From UBA6065 sp038063975 (GTDB lineage Bacteria > Patescibacteriota > Minisyncoccia > Phycocordibacterales > UBA6065), in contig JBBTTY010000031.1 of assembly GCA_038063975.1 (NCBI GenBank), forward strand, positions 1 to 27,822: a stretch of DNA of 27,822 nucleotides, given 5' to 3'. A program made the position numbers and the translations under genes. Below, one piece after another: positions 1 through 6,256 of the stretch (the stretch's first letter is position 1; each line of letters begins with the position of its first letter). Under the pieces are notes generated by a model that did no database searches, was not told where the DNA came from, and saw only the letters and a list, made by a program, of their open reading frames with translations.

Positions 1-27
1 TAATTCTAACAAAAGAAAGTACTGTAC

Positions 28-54
28 CGTGTCCACTTTATGGGGTACAGATCA
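28..54. repeat. 27-bp direct repeat, copy 1, downstream of tRNA-Arg
   Basis: This 27-bp sequence is identical to 7923-7949 and in the same orientation. On the minus strand it lies 4 bases beyond the tRNA discriminator base, the same offset as at the second copy. Read on the minus strand it begins TGATCTGTACCCC and ends GTGGACACG, which from memory recalls terminal inverted repeats of some IS3-family elements; this is not verified. Bases 22-28 (CTGTACC) are complementary to 44-50 (GGTACAG), so copy 1 can also form a 7-bp hairpin that copy 2 cannot. Confidence 0.8.
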
Positions 55-58
55 AGTG

Positions 59-130
59 TGCTCCTGGCAGGAATCGAACCTGCATTTCTTCCTTCGCAGG
101 GAAGTGTCCTATCCATTGAACGACAAGAGC
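59..130 (-). tRNA. tRNA-Arg (anticodon GCG)
   Basis: The minus strand folds into a full cloverleaf: a 7-bp acceptor stem (GCTCTTG with CAGGAGC, one wobble pair), D arm GTTC/GGAC, anticodon stem CTTCC/GGAAG with loop CTGCGAA, a 4-base variable loop, and T arm GCAGG-TTCGATT-CCTGC. The anticodon is GCG, which reads CGC and CGU arginine codons. The discriminator is A, and CCA is not encoded, so the end must be added by a nucleotidyltransferase. The 5' end lies 13 bases after the rpsT stop, so it is probably cotranscribed with rpsT. Most bacteria read these codons with an ACG anticodon edited to inosine, so a genomic GCG is unusual. Confidence 0.93.
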
Positions 131-143
131 TTTTGTCGCTTTT

Positions 144-407
144 CTACTTTGCCTTCTTCACCATTGCCGAGAGCCGAGATTTCTTACGGGCTGCTGTGTT
201 CGGCTTTATGAAATAAGTTTTCGTAGCTTTATCGAGCTCTGAATAAGCTCGTGGCAAGAGTTTCATTGCCTCGCCTTTGTTCCCTGCCACTATTAATTTC
301 TTTATCTGCTTTGTAATGTCATTCACGGCGTCACGGTGACGGACATTGAAAACGCGCTTATGTTTCGAGGCGCGTAGAGCTTTTTTTGCACTTGATGTAA
401 TTGCCAT
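144..407 (-). CDS. rpsT: Small ribosomal subunit protein bS20
   Basis: This 87-residue lysine- and arginine-rich protein starts MAITSSAKKALRASKHKR and ends in KKSRLSAMVKKAK. This is the typical S20 pattern and length (E. coli S20 is 87 residues). It binds 16S rRNA early in assembly of the small subunit. The ATG at 405-407 is the natural start because it gives the conserved N-terminus. No Shine-Dalgarno motif precedes it; a weak -10-like GATAAC lies at 421-426 on the minus strand. The gene diverges from ruvA across a 91-base spacer and runs directly into tRNA-Arg, suggesting one transcript for both. Confidence 0.95.
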   Translation of the reverse strand: MAITSSAKKALRASKHKRVFNVRHRDAVNDITKQIKKLIVAGNKGEAMKLLPRAYSELDKATKTYFIKPNTAARKKSRLSAMVKKAK

Positions 408-486
408 ATGTAGGCGTCACGTTATCAAAAAAACCAAAAAAATGCAATAAAAAGTGGTTTAGAGAGAAATTATTGCGAGAATTCGT

Positions 487-492
487 TATACT
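487..492 (+). promoter_or_regulatory. -10 box TATACT of ruvA, leaderless arrangement
   Basis: TATACT ends 6 bases before the GTG start of ruvA. A bacterial -10 box normally ends 6-7 bases before the transcription start, so transcription would begin at or next to the start codon. No convincing -35 hexamer is visible. Confidence 0.6.
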
Positions 493-498
493 TTAGAT

Positions 499-1074
499 GT
501 GATTACACATATACAAGGCATAGTTTTGCATAAAGCGGAACGATCGGCTGTGATTGTCGTCGGTGGCCTCGGTTACAAAGTTTTCCTCACAGAGATAACA
601 ATAGAGAAACTGCGTGAAGGAAAAGAGGCATCTCTCTGGACACACCTCGCCATTCGCGAAGATTCGCAGACTCTCTATGGATTTCCAAGCAAAGATGAAC
701 TCCATTTTTTTGAGCTTTTGATTTCTATTTCAGGCATAGGACCGAAAACCGCCCTCGGCATTTTGAACGTTTCTTCTGTTTCAAATATCAGAAAAGCCGT
801 TTTGACAGACGATACTTCGCATCTGACAAAAGTTTCCGGCATTGGCAAAAAAATCGCCGACAAAATCGTCCTTGAACTCAGGGGCAAACTCGGAGTAGAA
901 TCGGCAGACGGCGCGGACAGTATTTCTCTGCGCGATGAAGTTGACGCCCTAGAAGCACTCAAAGCCCTCGGCTACGGACATAGAGAAGCACGCGAAGCTA
1001 TGAAAGAAATTGATCCGTCAGTGACCGACACAGGTGAACGTGTTAAAAAGGCTCTAAAATTACTCGGAAAATAA
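499..1074 (+). CDS. ruvA: Holliday junction DNA helicase subunit RuvA
   Basis: The protein has 191 residues, close to the usual ~200. It has the N-terminal OB-fold region (MITHIQGIVLHK start), two helix-hairpin-helix motifs (ISGIGPKTALGIL near residue 78 and VSGIGKKIADKIVLELRG near residue 112), and a C-terminal helical domain (residues ~145-190) of the kind that contacts RuvB. RuvA tetramers bind four-way junctions and recruit the RuvB motor. The GTG start at 499 is preferred because the overlapping ATG at 497 hits TGA at once and a -10 box lies 6 bases upstream. ruvA is separated from ruvB and ruvC by ~13 kb. Its stop is followed with no spacing by the start of the MurE-like gene (TAAATG), giving a ruvA-murE-mutM operon. 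Confidence 0.95.
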   Translation: MITHIQGIVLHKAERSAVIVVGGLGYKVFLTEITIEKLREGKEASLWTHLAIREDSQTLYGFPSKDELHFFELLISISGIGPKTALGILNVSSVSNIRKAVLTDDTSHLTKVSGIGKKIADKIVLELRGKLGVESADGADSISLRDEVDALEALKALGYGHREAREAMKEIDPSVTDTGERVKKALKLLGK

Positions 1075-2367
1075 ATGCTTGATACAATTCTATATCGTTT
1101 CAAAAAAATTATTCCTTCAAGTCTCTTTTTTTGGGTGCAGCCTATATACCATTATTTGATGGCTTTTTTCAGTGCTGTTATATATCGCTTCCCTTCCCAT
1201 CAAATCAAAGTGATAGCCGTAACAGGTACAAAAGGCAAAACATCTGTGACCGAAATCTTAAATGCAATAATCGAAGAAGCCGGATACAAAACAGCACTTT
1301 CGAATACAATTCGATTTAAAATTGGAGATCAGTCGAGAAACAATCTATATAAAATGTCTATGCCTGGACGATTCTTCATTCAGAAATTTTTAAGACAAGC
1401 GGTAAAAGCCGGATGTGGGTATGTGGTGATGGAAGTAACCTCACAGGGTGCGCTTTTCCATAGACACAGATTTATAGATTTTGACGCTCTCATATTTACA
1501 AATCTTGCCCCCGAGCACATAGAAGCACACGGATCTTATGAAAAATACATCTCAGCCAAGCTCGCTATAGCAGATGTCATCACGCACTCAAAAAAGAAAC
1601 CGACAATACTGGTCGCAAATACCGATGATGTCCAATCAGGCAAATTTTTGGCAAAAAATTTCACGGAAAAACATACGTATTCTCTGGATGACGCAAAGCC
1701 ATATAATATTTTTAAAGAAGGTTTTATTATGACTGTAAGAGGAGTTTTGATTAAATCTCCCCTTTCAGGTGAATTCAATATTTCGAACACTTTGGCGGCA
1801 ATTATTTTTGCTAGTACTCAAAACATTCCCATCGAGACTGCAAAACGAGCTGTAGAAAAATTCAAAATGATTCCCGGCCGAGTCGAAAAAATAGATGAGG
1901 GACAAAATTTTACTGTTATTGTTGATTATGCCCACACACCAGATTCTCTCCAGAAATTTTATAATGTTTTTCGTGGTACACGGAGAATTTGTCTTCTTGG
2001 AAATACTGGTGGCGGTAGAGATGTTTGGAAGAGAGATGAAATGGCGAAAATCGCAGAGAGAGAATGTGACGAAATAATTCTCACGAATGAAGATCCTTAT
2101 GATGATGACCCGATGAAAATTATTACAGACATGGCGAGAGCGATCACAAAAACGAAGCCCCATATCATAATGGACCGCCGTGAAGCTATAAAAAAAGCCT
2201 TATTTATAGCCACGGTTGGTGATTCTGTGCTCATCACGGGTAAAGGCACAGATCCGTATATCATGGGACCAAATAATACAAAAATTCCATGGAGTGATGC
2301 CGAGGTTGCGAGAGAAGAACTTCTCAAATTGAATAAAAAACGTAGTGTAAATTACACTCATGCCTGA
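1075..2367 (+). CDS. Mur ligase family protein, MurE-like, lacking the N-terminal UDP-binding domain
   Basis: This 430-residue protein is from the ATP-dependent Mur ligase family, which adds an amino acid to UDP-MurNAc peptides in the cytoplasm. The ATP-binding P-loop GTKGKTS is at residues 51-57, and YISAK carries the lysine normally carbamylated in these enzymes. NTGGGRD and TNEDPYDDDP match the MurE C-terminal domain; the second stands where canonical MurE has DNPR. In full-length MurE the P-loop is near residue 110, so the uridine-binding first domain is absent. It is replaced by ~40 residues with a hydrophobic stretch (SLFFWVQPIYHYLMAFFSAV). Substrate choice is therefore uncertain. It starts directly on the ruvA stop and ends overlapping mutM by 8 bases. 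Confidence 0.8.
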   Translation: MLDTILYRFKKIIPSSLFFWVQPIYHYLMAFFSAVIYRFPSHQIKVIAVTGTKGKTSVTEILNAIIEEAGYKTALSNTIRFKIGDQSRNNLYKMSMPGRFFIQKFLRQAVKAGCGYVVMEVTSQGALFHRHRFIDFDALIFTNLAPEHIEAHGSYEKYISAKLAIADVITHSKKKPTILVANTDDVQSGKFLAKNFTEKHTYSLDDAKPYNIFKEGFIMTVRGVLIKSPLSGEFNISNTLAAIIFASTQNIPIETAKRAVEKFKMIPGRVEKIDEGQNFTVIVDYAHTPDSLQKFYNVFRGTRRICLLGNTGGGRDVWKRDEMAKIAERECDEIILTNEDPYDDDPMKIITDMARAITKTKPHIIMDRREAIKKALFIATVGDSVLITGKGTDPYIMGPNNTKIPWSDAEVAREELLKLNKKRSVNYTHA

Positions 2368-3280
2368 ACTACCTGAAGTCCAAACAACAGTAAATGGAAT
2401 AAAAAAATATCTCGTTGATCTCATTATCAAGGATGTTTGGACTGACTACAAAAGTTTGTTCCACGCAAAAGCAGACAATATAAAAAATCCGAAGTATTTC
2501 AGATTTTTTAAAAAAGAAATCACCGGAGCAAGGATTGTAAACGCATCGAGACGCGGAAAAAACATCCTCATACATCTCTCAAACGGCAAAACAATCCTTA
2601 TTCACATGAAAATGACAGGTCATGTGATGTATGGAAAATATGAAAAGGACGGCAAAATTTGGAAAGCCGTCGAGGCTGGTCCATTGCGCGACGATCCTTT
2701 CAACAGATTCGTGCATTTCGTTCTCAATTTTTCCAATGGAAAGAGTATGGTGTTGGCTGATATGCGCAAATTTGCCAAAGTAACATTATTGGATAGCGAC
2801 AAAATCAAAGATTCGTTCCATTTATTTGCCCATGGTCCAGAACCTTTGGAAAAAAAATTTACTATAAAGAAATTCCGAGATGCTCTATCAAAAAAACCAA
2901 ACAGTCCAATAAAAACAGTTCTCATGAATCACAAAGTTATATCAGGTATAGGCAATATATATTCGGACGAGATACTCTGGCTTACTGGTATACATCCATT
3001 ACAAAAAGTAAAAGACACCCCCACAAAAAAACTGGCTTTCATATTCACATCAATGAAAAAAATTCTGCGGAGCGGTATTGCTTTCGGTGGTGATTCTATG
3101 TCAGATTATAGAAATATTCTAGGAGAGCGCGGTAAATTTCAGGAAAAACATAATGCTTACCAAAAAATTGGAGAGAAATGCAAAAAATCTGGCTGTAGGG
3201 GCACAATTGTGCGCATAAAAATAAGTGGCAGAAGCGCGCATTTTTGTGATACTCATCAGAAATTGCATCGTATTGTATAA
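2360..3280 (+). CDS. mutM: Formamidopyrimidine-DNA glycosylase (Fpg/MutM)
   Basis: This bifunctional glycosylase/AP lyase removes 8-oxoguanine and ring-opened purines from DNA. The N-terminus MPELPEVQT carries the catalytic Pro2 and Glu3 after Met removal. The helix-two-turn-helix region reads NHKVISGIGNIYSDEILW. The C-terminal zinc finger is present but unusual: C274-x4-C279 and C296-x2-H299, where the family usually has four cysteines. At 306 residues it is longer than the usual ~270, with an insert around residues 95-115. It overlaps the MurE-like gene by 8 bases and is probably translated by coupling. The -10 box of the next gene spans its stop codon. Confidence 0.93.
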   Translation: MPELPEVQTTVNGIKKYLVDLIIKDVWTDYKSLFHAKADNIKNPKYFRFFKKEITGARIVNASRRGKNILIHLSNGKTILIHMKMTGHVMYGKYEKDGKIWKAVEAGPLRDDPFNRFVHFVLNFSNGKSMVLADMRKFAKVTLLDSDKIKDSFHLFAHGPEPLEKKFTIKKFRDALSKKPNSPIKTVLMNHKVISGIGNIYSDEILWLTGIHPLQKVKDTPTKKLAFIFTSMKKILRSGIAFGGDSMSDYRNILGERGKFQEKHNAYQKIGEKCKKSGCRGTIVRIKISGRSAHFCDTHQKLHRIV

Positions 3281-3281
3281 T
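3276..3281 (+). promoter_or_regulatory. -10 box TATAAT, leaderless arrangement
   Basis: A perfect TATAAT overlaps the mutM stop codon and ends 6 bases before the ATG at 3288. It supports 3288, not an in-frame ATG at 3225 inside mutM, as the start of the next gene. Confidence 0.7.
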
Positions 3282-3287
3282 TACGTC

Positions 3288-4277
3288 ATGGCAGAAAAAT
3301 TTTCTAAACCGACACCTAGTGGCTTTCATAGCCAATTCGGCTGGCTTTTATGGACGCTTGTCGGTCTCGGCTTGATTTGGTTTTTTACAGGAGGAACGAG
3401 TAGTGAGACCGCTCATCAGGGCGCGTATCTGGAACCACCCCGACCCCTAGATAGTGGCAGAGCATATGGCACGTACTATGAAGGAGGAGATACTCAACAA
3501 AATAAAACTCTCAATCTACCCCAAGCACCGGGCAATCTTCTCCGCAAAGCTGATTCGCTCATAGGAGATCTCTTCACGGAGGTAAAAGAAGTGAAAGACA
3601 TTCGCATCACTCCCCTCATAGGCAAAAAAATTTATTTTGGAGACACAATCAGCGCAAAAGCTAAAAACCCTGATGAAGAATATCTTCGTTTGAAAGTAGA
3701 TCAGTATACAAAAAACGCCCAAAATATTTCTGGCCTTATATTGCGAGGTACGGGCCTCAATACTTCAATTATTATTCCAAAAGCGGTAAATCTACCAGTT
3801 CTCGGAACTTCTACGCCCAAAACAGACGTTTTCCTGCCACCTAGCGGACACGTTATTGTTACTTCCGGCCGTTCGCTTATGGGAACATCTTTCAGAGTGA
3901 ACAAATGCACTGGATATTTCGATCAATTTCAAAATTACGTTCCCGATTTGGAGAAAAATTGTCCGTATCCAATAGATGAATTAAAAGCATACGGACCTCA
4001 TGGAGAAAATGCATGTGCTGAATTCGTAGAGAAAATTCCGCGTTGTAAGATATTTCAGGGTGCACCACCAAAAACTCTGTCGAACATTTGTGTGAACTTC
4101 CTGGCAGAAAAATTGAACTACAATGCCTGCATAACAAATCACAAAAACGACAAAGATTTTTACTCAAACGAATGGAGACTTTTCCTTAATCAATCCACGG
4201 AACTCTGGCGTAACAACGACGAAATCATCCGTCTCATGGATGCAAATGATACAGTCTTGGACGCTGTGACATACTAA
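3288..4277 (+). CDS. Membrane-anchored protein with lamin-tail-like C-terminus
   Basis: The 329-residue protein starts MAEKFSKP. One membrane segment (about residues 18-35, GWLLWTLVGLGLIWFF) is followed by a long polar region that should lie outside the cell. Residues ~150-329 resemble a lamin tail domain: a beta-rich run with LPPSGHVIVTSG and a closing strand pair IIRLMDANDTVLDAV. Inserted in it is a cysteine-rich stretch (six Cys between about residues 205 and 290) that could form disulfides. Lamin-tail domains are common in surface proteins of reduced bacteria; the exact role is unknown. The start is set by a TATAAT 6 bases upstream. The gene converges on the SpoU methyltransferase gene with a 24-base gap. 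Confidence 0.7.
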   Translation: MAEKFSKPTPSGFHSQFGWLLWTLVGLGLIWFFTGGTSSETAHQGAYLEPPRPLDSGRAYGTYYEGGDTQQNKTLNLPQAPGNLLRKADSLIGDLFTEVKEVKDIRITPLIGKKIYFGDTISAKAKNPDEEYLRLKVDQYTKNAQNISGLILRGTGLNTSIIIPKAVNLPVLGTSTPKTDVFLPPSGHVIVTSGRSLMGTSFRVNKCTGYFDQFQNYVPDLEKNCPYPIDELKAYGPHGENACAEFVEKIPRCKIFQGAPPKTLSNICVNFLAEKLNYNACITNHKNDKDFYSNEWRLFLNQSTELWRNNDEIIRLMDANDTVLDAVTY

Positions 4278-4301
4278 TCTCGGATCGCCTAGCGTACCAA
4301 A

Positions 4302-4775
4302 CTACTCATCGAACCAACAATAGAGCACAATTCCGGCCGAGACCGAGACATTTAGGGATTCTTTTTTACCTCTCATGGGAATTTCAGCAATAATGTCGGA
4401 TTTTTTGAGAATGGGTTTTGAAATGCCCGATACTTCTGTGCCAAAAACTATCAAACATTTATTTTTTGGCTTCACCTTTTTATAATCAACAGAATTTTTT
4501 GATTGTTCAACGGAAATAATTTCAAAACCCTCTTTTTTCAAATTTTCCAACGTTTTTATTGAATTTTTTACATATTCCCAAGCGACACTTTTCTCCGCTC
4601 CCAAAGAACACTTTGCAAAATCTCCTCTGGCATTTCCAAAACGATCAATAGGTGTCGGTGTATAGCCGGACAAAATAATTTTTGAAATCCCCACCGCATC
4701 AGCCGTACGGAAAATAGCCCCAACATTGTAAACTGAGCGGATGTTATGGAGGAGAATGTAGATTTCTTTTTTCAT
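4302..4775 (-). CDS. SpoU/TrmH-family RNA 2'-O-methyltransferase
   Basis: This 157-residue, single-domain SPOUT enzyme would transfer methyl from S-adenosylmethionine to a ribose 2'-OH in tRNA or rRNA. Motif 1 is NIRSVYNVGAIFRTADAVG at the N-terminus, motif 2 is IVFGTEVSGIS near residue 110, and motif 3 is IPMRGKKESLNVSVSAGI near the C-terminus. These form the trefoil-knot cofactor site. The length matches the TrmL-like minimal form without an N-terminal RNA-binding domain, so the target (tRNA wobble base or rRNA) cannot be read from sequence. The start codon is preceded by CATAAT; a -10-like TATCAA lies at 4787-4792. No Shine-Dalgarno motif is seen. Confidence 0.9.
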   Translation of the reverse strand: MKKEIYILLHNIRSVYNVGAIFRTADAVGISKIILSGYTPTPIDRFGNARGDFAKCSLGAEKSVAWEYVKNSIKTLENLKKEGFEIISVEQSKNSVDYKKVKPKNKCLIVFGTEVSGISKPILKKSDIIAEIPMRGKKESLNVSVSAGIVLYCWFDE

Positions 4776-4835
4776 ATTATGAGAAATTGATAACTTTGAC
4801 TTCTTACTTACAATGAAATATACTTCGAATGTACC

Positions 4836-4874
4836 GAAAAAGGGCGTCGACCGTTAGGACGATAGCCCTTTTTC
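4836..4874 (-). terminator. Hairpin terminator after the DUF3800 gene
   Basis: A perfect 10-bp inverted repeat (GAAAAAGGGC at 4836-4845 with GCCCTTTTTC at 4865-4874) encloses a 19-base loop. Read on the minus strand it covers the last codons and stop of the DUF3800 gene and ends in a five-T run followed by C. It is nearly symmetric, but no plus-strand gene ends here. Confidence 0.6.
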
Positions 4875-5669
4875 ATTTGACTCAACATTATTTTTTTCAG
4901 TCTTGAGGGTATTTAAGTGATTTGTCTTGTCCACAAAAATACTAAAACTATGATTTTTAAAACCCTTCAAAAAAGAATTCGTTCCTAATTTATTTTTTAG
5001 ACAATCAACCAGTTCGAGCTTATATTTCGAACCAGTAACAAGACCTTTTTTTAATTTTATATCGTAAGTTATGGCACCAATCAAAAGATCTGTAATTTGT
5101 AACAAATCATTCGATTTTGAATCAAATCTACACACTCCAGCCAAGGCAAGACGTTTTTTACTGGTATTAAAAAACTTCTTTGTATTAACTTCAAAATGAA
5201 TATCTTTAGGAGTAGTCACATAATCAGCAACGAGAATAATGATTTCTTGTTCAGCGAGAGCAACATCCAATAACTTGAGAGTAATTTGTTCATAAGCGGT
5301 CCAAGGATTTTTATCAAAATTTTTCAAGTAGTAATCACTTTTTGTGCTAATAGAGTATGAGTAAAACGAAATACTTTTTGTTTCAAAAAGGGCGTCAACT
5401 GCAGTTTTAGCAAAACCAATATTATTTTTTGATAATTTATTAAATTTTATCTCATCATAAAATCTAATCTTACTTCGCTCATACAATAGTTTGCTTTGGA
5501 GATAATAGGGCTGGCTCATTTTCAGTATTCCAACGGTAAAATACTGGTCGGTCTGATCACTCAAACTTCCAGTTTCATCGAGAAAACAAAATTTCGTCCA
5601 AATTTGATTGAAATCAGAAAGTTTCAAGTCTCCGGTTTTTATTTCTTTGTTACTCTTGAAAAAGCTCAT
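4854..5669 (-). CDS. DUF3800 domain protein
   Basis: The protein has 271 residues. Near residue 32 it has FLDETGSL, the DUF3800 'DExG' motif, and near residue 190 SNDLLQITDLLIGA, the family's C-terminal 'LQ.aDliaG' motif. The conserved acidic residues suggest an RNase H-like fold. DUF3800 proteins are widespread, often in mobile or defence regions, and their biochemical role is not established. The gene looks more AT-rich than its neighbours. It diverges from the Nudix gene over 73 bases, and each has its own -10 box 6 bases before the start. Its last codons form half of a terminator hairpin. Confidence 0.75.
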   Translation of the reverse strand: MSFFKSNKEIKTGDLKLSDFNQIWTKFCFLDETGSLSDQTDQYFTVGILKMSQPYYLQSKLLYERSKIRFYDEIKFNKLSKNNIGFAKTAVDALFETKSISFYSYSISTKSDYYLKNFDKNPWTAYEQITLKLLDVALAEQEIIILVADYVTTPKDIHFEVNTKKFFNTSKKRLALAGVCRFDSKSNDLLQITDLLIGAITYDIKLKKGLVTGSKYKLELVDCLKNKLGTNSFLKGFKNHSFSIFVDKTNHLNTLKTEKNNVESNEKGLSS

Positions 5670-5675
5670 ACGGGT

Positions 5676-5681
5676 ATTATA
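5676..5681 (-). promoter_or_regulatory. -10 box TATAAT of the DUF3800 gene, leaderless arrangement
   Basis: On the minus strand a perfect TATAAT is followed by 6 bases (ACCCGT) and the ATG. No convincing -35 hexamer is visible at the usual spacing. Confidence 0.65.
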
Positions 5682-5730
5682 TGCAGAGTCTATACAACAG
5701 ACAGCTTTTCATCAAGGCAATACATAATGT

Positions 5731-5736
5731 TATACT
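5731..5736 (+). promoter_or_regulatory. -10 box TATACT of the Nudix gene, leaderless arrangement
   Basis: TATACT is followed by six T residues and then the ATG at 5743. It lies about 50 bases from the divergent DUF3800 -10 box. Confidence 0.65.
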
Positions 5737-5742
5737 TTTTTT

Positions 5743-6246
5743 ATGGAAATAAAATCTACTCTCACAAATCATTCCGGCCAAGTTCTGAGTGTTATTTACA
5801 AGGACATAAATAGTGAAAAAGATCTCATTGATAAAAAGATTACTGGGGTACATGCTTATTGTTTTTATGAAAATAAATTAATCGTTGTTTACAGTGAAAA
5901 GAAAGGTTATTGGACTCCACCAGGTGGTAAGGTTGAAAAAAATGAGGATTTAGAATCCGCAGTAATAAGAGAAGTAAAAGAAGAGACGAATATGAGAGTT
6001 GTCTGCCAACGTTTTATTGGTTATCAAGATATAAGCGAACCTCAAGGTTTAGTATCTCAAACTCGTTCGGTTTGTATCGTAGAACCTTACGGCGACTTCA
6101 TTTCAGATCCAGATGGAGATATAACAGAAATAAAATTAATTGAACCAAAAGATTATAAAAAATATTTTGACTGGGGTGAAATTGGCGACCATATCATGAA
6201 AAGAGCTTTGCAAATCAAAGAAGAGATGGAATTTAAAAAGACATAG
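5743..6246 (+). CDS. Nudix hydrolase
   Basis: The protein has 167 residues with a complete Nudix box (GGKVEKNEDLESAVIREV followed by KEET, G-x5-E-x7-REVKEE, about residues 66-88), the Mg2+-binding signature for hydrolysing nucleoside diphosphates linked to another group. The preceding GYWTPPGG is the usual lead-in. The substrate cannot be told from sequence. It converges on the transglycosylase-like gene with a 10-base gap and diverges from the DUF3800 gene. Like those two it is AT-rich and could be part of an acquired block. The start is supported by the -10 box 6 bases upstream. Confidence 0.9.
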   Translation: MEIKSTLTNHSGQVLSVIYKDINSEKDLIDKKITGVHAYCFYENKLIVVYSEKKGYWTPPGGKVEKNEDLESAVIREVKEETNMRVVCQRFIGYQDISEPQGLVSQTRSVCIVEPYGDFISDPDGDITEIKLIEPKDYKKYFDWGEIGDHIMKRALQIKEEMEFKKT

Positions 6247-6256
6247 TTGAGCCTTT

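Noticed and set aside
29..211. Plus-strand 60-residue ORF across the tRNA and rpsT end
   Set aside because: It overlaps a clear tRNA and the antisense of rpsT and has no recognisable features.
3225..3287. Upstream ATG at 3225 for the lamin-tail-like gene
   Set aside because: It lies inside mutM. The ATG at 3288 has a perfect TATAAT 6 bases upstream and gives a normal anchor position.
5496..5813. Plus-strand ORF antisense to the DUF3800 gene
   Set aside because: It overlaps two better-supported genes and their promoters, and the translation has no family pattern.
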